DNA of 22,976 bases from Chara braunii (taxonomy: Eukaryota > Streptophyta > Charophyceae > Charales > Characeae). The notes below the pieces were generated by a model, which saw only the letters and a program-made list of their open reading frames with translations, did no database searches and had not been told where the DNA came from. Location: the NCBI GenBank assembly GCA_003427395.1, contig BFEA01000543.1, positions 732,110 through 755,085 on the forward strand, given 5' to 3'. Below are positions 18,571 to 22,976 of this stretch, in pieces. Position numbers and translations under genes: made by a program. Positions within the stretch are counted from its first letter, which is position 1, and each line of letters starts with the position of its first letter.

Positions 18571-18716
18571 TTCTTCTTCTTCCCCATCTTCTCTCCATCC
18601 TCTTCTTCCTCATCTCCATCTTCTCTCCATCACCCACCTCTGATTTTTTTTATTTTTTTTTTTCGGAAATTCGTCGTGCAGCGGGCACTCACCTCCCTCC
18701 ACTTCTACTACTCCCT
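17721..18716. repeat. (TTC)n blocks with an ~85-bp unit repeated three times; gaps at 18159 and 18480
   Basis: The unit (CCCACCT.CGATTTT, a T-run, CGGAAATTCGTCGGACAGCG, GGCACTCACCTCCCTCCACT, TCTACTTCTCCC) occurs at 17976-18060, 18331-18420 and 18631-18716. TTC-rich blocks fill the space between copies. The Ns at 18159 and 18480 lie in the TTC blocks. The third copy runs into the sequence just before the transposase ATG, so the leader was probably amplified outward from the element's own 5' untranslated region. Confidence 0.85.
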
Positions 18717-18776
18717 CTTCTTCTCCATCTTCTTCTTCTCCTCCCAAACCAACCATCCACCTCCGGTGCGACGACC

Positions 18777-21700
18777 ATGGCGGCCAATCGAGTATCGTTC
18801 GTGCCTGAGACTGGTGCAGAAAGAGAAAGGACGCTCAGCCAGTCGGAACTTTGGAAATGGGCGGACAGAGGCCAGAAGGTGACGACCGGCACATCACATA
18901 GCTCGTGGAGGTTGCGTTGCAGGCTCTGCAACAAAGAGTTCGTCGGCACGCTGACCAAAGTCGTGAAACCCCACACCCAACCGTCGGTCACTGCCCGCTG
19001 TCCGCGTACCACCGGTGAGATTCTTGCTGTCATTCGGAGTAACCACCCGAAAGTGCCATTGGTCCCTATGTCACTGGCGAAATTGAACGACTACTACAAG
19101 GAACAGGGTCGTCCGCCGGTTGTTGTGGGTGCGCAGGATCTTGCTTCCAGTGATGTAGCTTGTGCGTCGGGGGAGGCCGGTACGTCGTCGGCAGGGGCAG
19201 ACGGCGGGACACAGGTTCGACGGCGGGAGAAGGCAGTGCTGTGGGTTTCGATTCGACATCCGTTGCTGACAGGGGCGCTCGGGATTCCAGGGGGCCCGAC
19301 ATCCCGGAAGAGATCGCTGAGCACCTGCGGGGTCCTGTTCTGGCTGCAGCTCGCCCACCACAACCTCCATCGGGTGCACAGCAGTCGTCCATGACGAATT
19401 TCGTAGTGGATGAGCCTCAGAGGGAGTTCGACCAGGTGGTTGCTTCCTTGTTCTTTGAGAATGCCATCGCCTTCAACGCCGCGCGCTCGGACTCGTATAA
19501 GAACATGGAAAGGATCATGAACATGGCGGCGAGATCGAGGAAGATGCTACGGATGCCTGGACACAATTACCTGAGGACGAAGGCCCTGCCCGCGGACTAC
19601 AAAGACGTGGACAAGGATCTAGACAAGATCCGTGAGCCATGGGATGTCACGGGCCTCACCTTGATGACCGACGGCACAACAACGACCAGCAACAGGCCGG
19701 TCGTTAGCTTCATTCCAACCGACGATTCGGGGGCTGTCATGGTGCGTAGCGTGGACATGGAGGAGAAGGACAAGTCGGCTCCGGCTTTGGCAAGGATGTG
19801 GGTGGAGGTGATATTGGAGTTAGGGGTGCAAAGGGTGAACGCGATCTGCACGGACTCGGCACATGTCAACATTTCCGTGAAGAAGATATTGGAAAAGCAC
19901 GACGACCCTGCGATCAGGAGCATTCCATGGGTGTCGTGCGCATGCCACGTGTGCAACCTTCTCATGTGTGACATTGCTTCGGTGCCATGGATCGGAGAGG
20001 CGATTCTGCAAGGCAGGGAGATCACAACCTTCATCAAGAGACATCAGCGGGCGTTGGCGATGTTCCGTAAGAGCGGGAGAGAGTACAGGACACAGTTGGG
20101 CATCAAAGAAGGGAGGCCGTTGGAGTTGATTCAGCCAGGAGAGACTAGATTCGGCACAAACTTCCTCGTGCTGCAGCGACTTCGAGAGTGTGAGCCGGTG
20201 TTGCTATCGACTGTTTCAAACCCGCAGTGGGATGACTCTCCATGGGACAGGGCAGCAGCGACAAGGGCGCGGACGTGCAAGGAGCTCATAAGAGACCCGG
20301 CTTGGTGGTCGACCGGGCATGCACCGTGCTTGAGCCAGTGTATGCCCTTATGAAGAACATGGACAGAGATGGGAGGATGGGTATGCAGGTGTGGTCTTTG
20401 GGGATCACGTTGGAGAAGAGAATGGTCGTGATACCGATGGACTGCGAGACAAGGGGCATCGTGATGACGAAGGTCAAAGACCGTGTCCGAATGATGGCTC
20501 TGCCTGTGCATGCAGCGGCATGGATGTTGCACCCGCTACACAGATCGCCTCGACTCTTCAACGACTTGGCGTCCGAAGAGATTGCGAACACTCTGACTCA
20601 CTTCGCTTCGGTTCATGCGAAGACCTCGAAGGAGTACAAAGAGTGCTGGAACTCCCTGAAGAGTTTTCATCACATGCATCCAGAGTGGATTAGCCCGAAC
20701 TCCGAGGAGGCTTTGACGGGCGGTCACGTGTCCATGGTGCAATGGTGGTTGACGTACGGGAAAAGGCACCCAACCCTGACGAAGATCGCCGTCAAAGTGC
20801 TGAGCATGTGGACCACTGCCTCTCCATGTGAGAGGAATTGGTCCACATTTGATCTCGTCCACACCAAGAGGAGGAATCTCTTGAGCCCGGAGAACTTGGA
20901 GATGCTCGTCTTCATCCACTGGAACAAGAAGTTGTTGCGCATGTCGAAGGCGAAGATGGGATTCGTGAACACCGAGCGGCTGGAGAGGGAGACACCCGAG
21001 GACGAGGCACCATTCGATGGCTTCATGCGAGAAGGGGAGTACGACCCCGTGGAGGTGCGTAGGAGGGCAGCCAACTGGTCGAGGGGCACAGATCGAGAAC
21101 CACGCGATTCGACGCGCGGAAGATTCTGGAGGAGAGGGAGGACGACGGGGCATGGCTACTTGATGTTTCGTACCGCCCTCGCCGTCTCGCGGACGATGGG
21201 CGTGGGAAGACAGTCGTCGCTGATTACGACGAGGAGGACGACGGTCGCGACAGCGACGGTGACGCGGAGTTGCTCGACGTGCATCTAACGGACAAGCGGC
21301 TCACTCGGCGGTTGGGCGGTGGGTCTTGCTCCGCGACGGATGTCGCTATCACACCACAGGTTGGCCCTGTGTTCGGTGGGGCCCCAGGGGCCTCTTCTGT
21401 GTCATTGGCCGACGACACTGGTTGCCGTGCACGGCTACGCACCTCCGCGTCCGGTGGTGTATCTTCGGTTCAGGGCACCAGCACACCCTCCGACGCGCAG
21501 CACACCCCTCTTCCACAAGCCGCGGTGGAGGAGACGGCCGCATGCCAGGGGATGACAGACGGGGGATCGGGGGATGCTCACGTTGATAGTGCTGCGGCGA
21601 GGGTCGTTCGAGACTTTGGTGTGTCTGTGGACGCTCCCGTTCCCGGTCATGCGGAACATGAGGATGGACACATCGATGCGGGCAAGGATGACGAGCTTCA

Positions 21701-22484
21701 TGACGCAGCGGAGGACAGCCAGTCTGCCGGCGGAAAATGCATTCTCCACTGCGGACCCTGGGTTGCCGCTGGGGAGAGATTCGCCTCCCTGTTGCACCAC
21801 GTCGCACCAATTGCTGCAAGAGGCTCGAAGACGGACTTCGAGAAACATCTGGCTGCTATGTCCCCCATGAGGAGTGATTCCGGGGGGCAGACTCCTGATT
21901 GGGCCAGATTCACAGGACCGACTCCTCCCGCTTTGCTGTTGAGCAAGGACATTCCCACAGACGCCGGGGACGGGTCGCGGGGCATGGTGGACAGGAGGAG
22001 GGCCGAAGTGGACGAGGATAGAGGACTCGACCGCCCGCAAGCTGCAGCCACACAATGTGAGGCAGTGTCACCGCCCGAAATTGACGCCAGCAAGGTGCGT
22101 CAAGTCCGGAGTTTGGCAGGCAGAAAGAAAGGAGGGAAGAACAAGCCGAAGGAGCCAGCTGGACCGGCCGGACGAGGGGGACGAGGCGGGCCATGCAAGA
22201 CAGTCACACCTCCGACGTCCTTGCAAGAAAAGCGTGCGGTTGTTCAGCAGGCGAAGAAGAGGAAGGCACAAAAAGTTTCAAAGAAAGTCGCTGCAGCCTC
22301 CCAGTCGCCGAGAAGAAATCCGAAGAGGAGGAGGACGTGCGTGCAAGAGGACGACGACTCCGAAAGCAACAGCGCTTCGTCCTCGAGTGACACGTCATCG
22401 TCGAATGACGCATCATCGTCATGTGACGCGTCGTCATCGTCTGACACGTCGTCGTCGACTGCCACGAGCAGCAGCAGCGAATGA
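18777..22484 (+). pseudogene. hAT transposase: BED-like finger, DUF659, C-terminal dimerisation domain; three frame changes
   Basis: The ATG at 18777 has a strong context (GACCATGG). Order of parts: a BED-like finger (C48, C51, H66, C75; CRLCNKEF); a linker; a hAT-type core with FFENAIAFNAARSDSY; a DUF659-type domain with first catalytic Asp in LMTDG (codon 19670-19672), second in ICTDSAH (19853-19855) and the CACHVCNL motif; then the dimerisation domain with the catalytic Glu in CERNWSTF (20830-20832) and VHTKRRNLLS. A tail of about 450 residues follows: acidic, then basic (KKRKAQK, PKRRRT; likely nuclear signals), then Asp/Ser-rich to the TGA at 22484. The frame changes near 19210, 20312 and 21100, each time by -1 (one base missing or two extra). 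All three gaps are too short for introns. As written it is broken; if the shifts are sequence errors, it is a complete enzyme of about 1,235 residues that would cut and move hAT elements. Confidence 0.88.
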
Positions 22485-22773
22485 GAGAGAGAGGGAGAGA
22501 GAGAGAGAGGGAACTGTTCTTTTTCTCCTTCTTCTTCGCCTTCTACTCCTCCCTCGTCTCCCGCTTCGTCATCATCTGCTTCTACCTTCTCATTTCTTTC
22601 GTTCATGTCTGAGTCCGGACTCTGTTTTCGCTGACTTCATGGACGTTGTGGGTAGTGAGACTGATATGGAGTGTAACAAGTGTGGCTTCTCTGCAATCGC
22701 AGCGTTCAATGCACGGACTTGTTGTGTCTTCTTCTTTTTCTTTTTTTTCTCGCCGCGTCCGCTGTCCGCGAAA
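22485..22773 (+). other. 3' flank of the transposase gene
   Basis: A GA-rich microsatellite (22484-22510) follows the stop, then TTC-rich and mixed DNA. CCGCGTCCGCTGTCCGCG near 22752-22770 contains the inverse of the CGGACAGCGG found in the leader units, which could be a subterminal inverted motif of the element. No gene is seen. Confidence 0.45.
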
Positions 22774-22976
22774 CTGTGAAACAGTCACCTACTTCGACCC
22801 CTTTTCAGCCCTCGAACAGCCCCCCGAACCCCTTAACTGCTAAACCCCTAAACCCCTAAACCCCCTGAAGACCCCCGCCCCATGCTGTGAATCTGTGAAA
22901 CAGTCACCTGCTTCGACCCCGTTTCGGCCCTCGAACAGCCCCCTGAAACCCTGAACTGCTAAACCCCTAAACCCCC
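22774..22976. repeat. 119-bp tandem repeat with CCCCTAAA motifs
   Basis: CTGTGAAACAGTCACCT starts at 22774 and again at 22893, a period of 119 bp. Each unit continues (A/G)CTTCGACCCC, then CAGCCCCC and ends in AACTGCTAAACCCCTAAACC. The second unit is cut by the window edge, so the array may go on. Each unit starts with a small stem (ACTGT-GAA-ACAGT). The CCCCTAAA motif is one base longer than the plant telomere repeat CCCTAAA. Confidence 0.85.

Larger units (their letters stand above)
16957..22976 (+). mobile_element. hAT-type DNA transposon, right end not seen
   Basis: The transposase gene at 18777-22484 places a hAT element here. A possible left end is CAGGGTTGCACCCG at 16957: hAT ends often start CAGGG or CAGTG. 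It is followed by GC-rich DNA densely packed with CGGTCGG/CCGACCG palindromes (16970-17160), as expected of subterminal transposase-binding repeats. The matching right end (reading CAACCCTG) is not present before 22976, so neither the limits nor the 8-bp target duplication can be confirmed. If the left end is right, the element is longer than 6 kb. Confidence 0.5.

Noticed and set aside
17358-18776. A very long plus-strand open frame upstream of the transposase, rich in Phe, Ser and Leu
   Set aside because: It is produced by TTC repeats, which contain no stop codon in any plus-strand frame. The strong-context ATG at 18777 is the sensible start.
20290-20330. Programmed -1 frameshift site in the transposase
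   Set aside because: No X-XXY-YYZ slippery heptamer is visible at the change of frame; a lost base explains it more simply.

Overview
The window is nuclear DNA from a eukaryote of the green lineage. It has GT-AG introns in a conserved housekeeping gene, plant-type TTTAGGG telomere-like repeats, tRNA-derived SINEs, several miniature foldback transposons, a decayed Ty3/gypsy-type gag-protease and a large BED/DUF659-type hAT transposase. The gag and hAT sequences resemble, from memory, families abundant in the charophyte alga Chara braunii. That assignment is an inference I cannot check here.

Layout: (1) 1-2218, minus strand: the gag and protease part of an LTR retroelement, broken by several frameshifts and running off the left edge. 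(2) 2219-6664: non-coding DNA with short tandem repeats, a nearly perfect 91-bp inverted repeat (3947-4165), a satellite-like patch (4350-4760), a 109-bp TA-flanked MITE (4760-4868), an unrecognised decayed minus-strand ORF (5066-5571) and a poly-C run with an assembly gap (6409-6502). (3) 6665-12567, plus strand: the last three exons of SMC2, the condensin ATPase subunit, separated by introns of about 3.0 and 2.5 kb that are full of repeats. An AATAAA lies just after the stop. Earlier SMC2 exons were not found and may lie in the gap or outside the window. (4) 12601-16956: intergenic DNA with a CT/CA microsatellite containing a gap, the second MITE copy, two SINE copies, a 154-bp Harbinger/Tourist-like MITE with a TTA duplication, and an array of telomere-like repeats. 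(5) 16957-22976: a hAT-type element. It has a possible GC-rich palindromic left end, a leader of about 1.3 kb built from TTC repeats mixed with two other repeat units, and a transposase of about 1,235 codons. The transposase keeps all recognisable catalytic residues but changes frame three times, always in the same direction. Past its stop lies a 119-bp tandem repeat carrying CCCCTAAA motifs.

The only host gene I can support is SMC2. Everything else recognisable is mobile or repeat DNA. I see no RNA gene likely to be functional, no CRISPR array and no operon. Four single-N positions (6502, 12782, 18159, 18480) all lie in simple repeats and mark unresolved assembly gaps; the one at 18480 sits between two identical 67-bp stretches. 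Frameshifts and missing exons must be read with that in mind.
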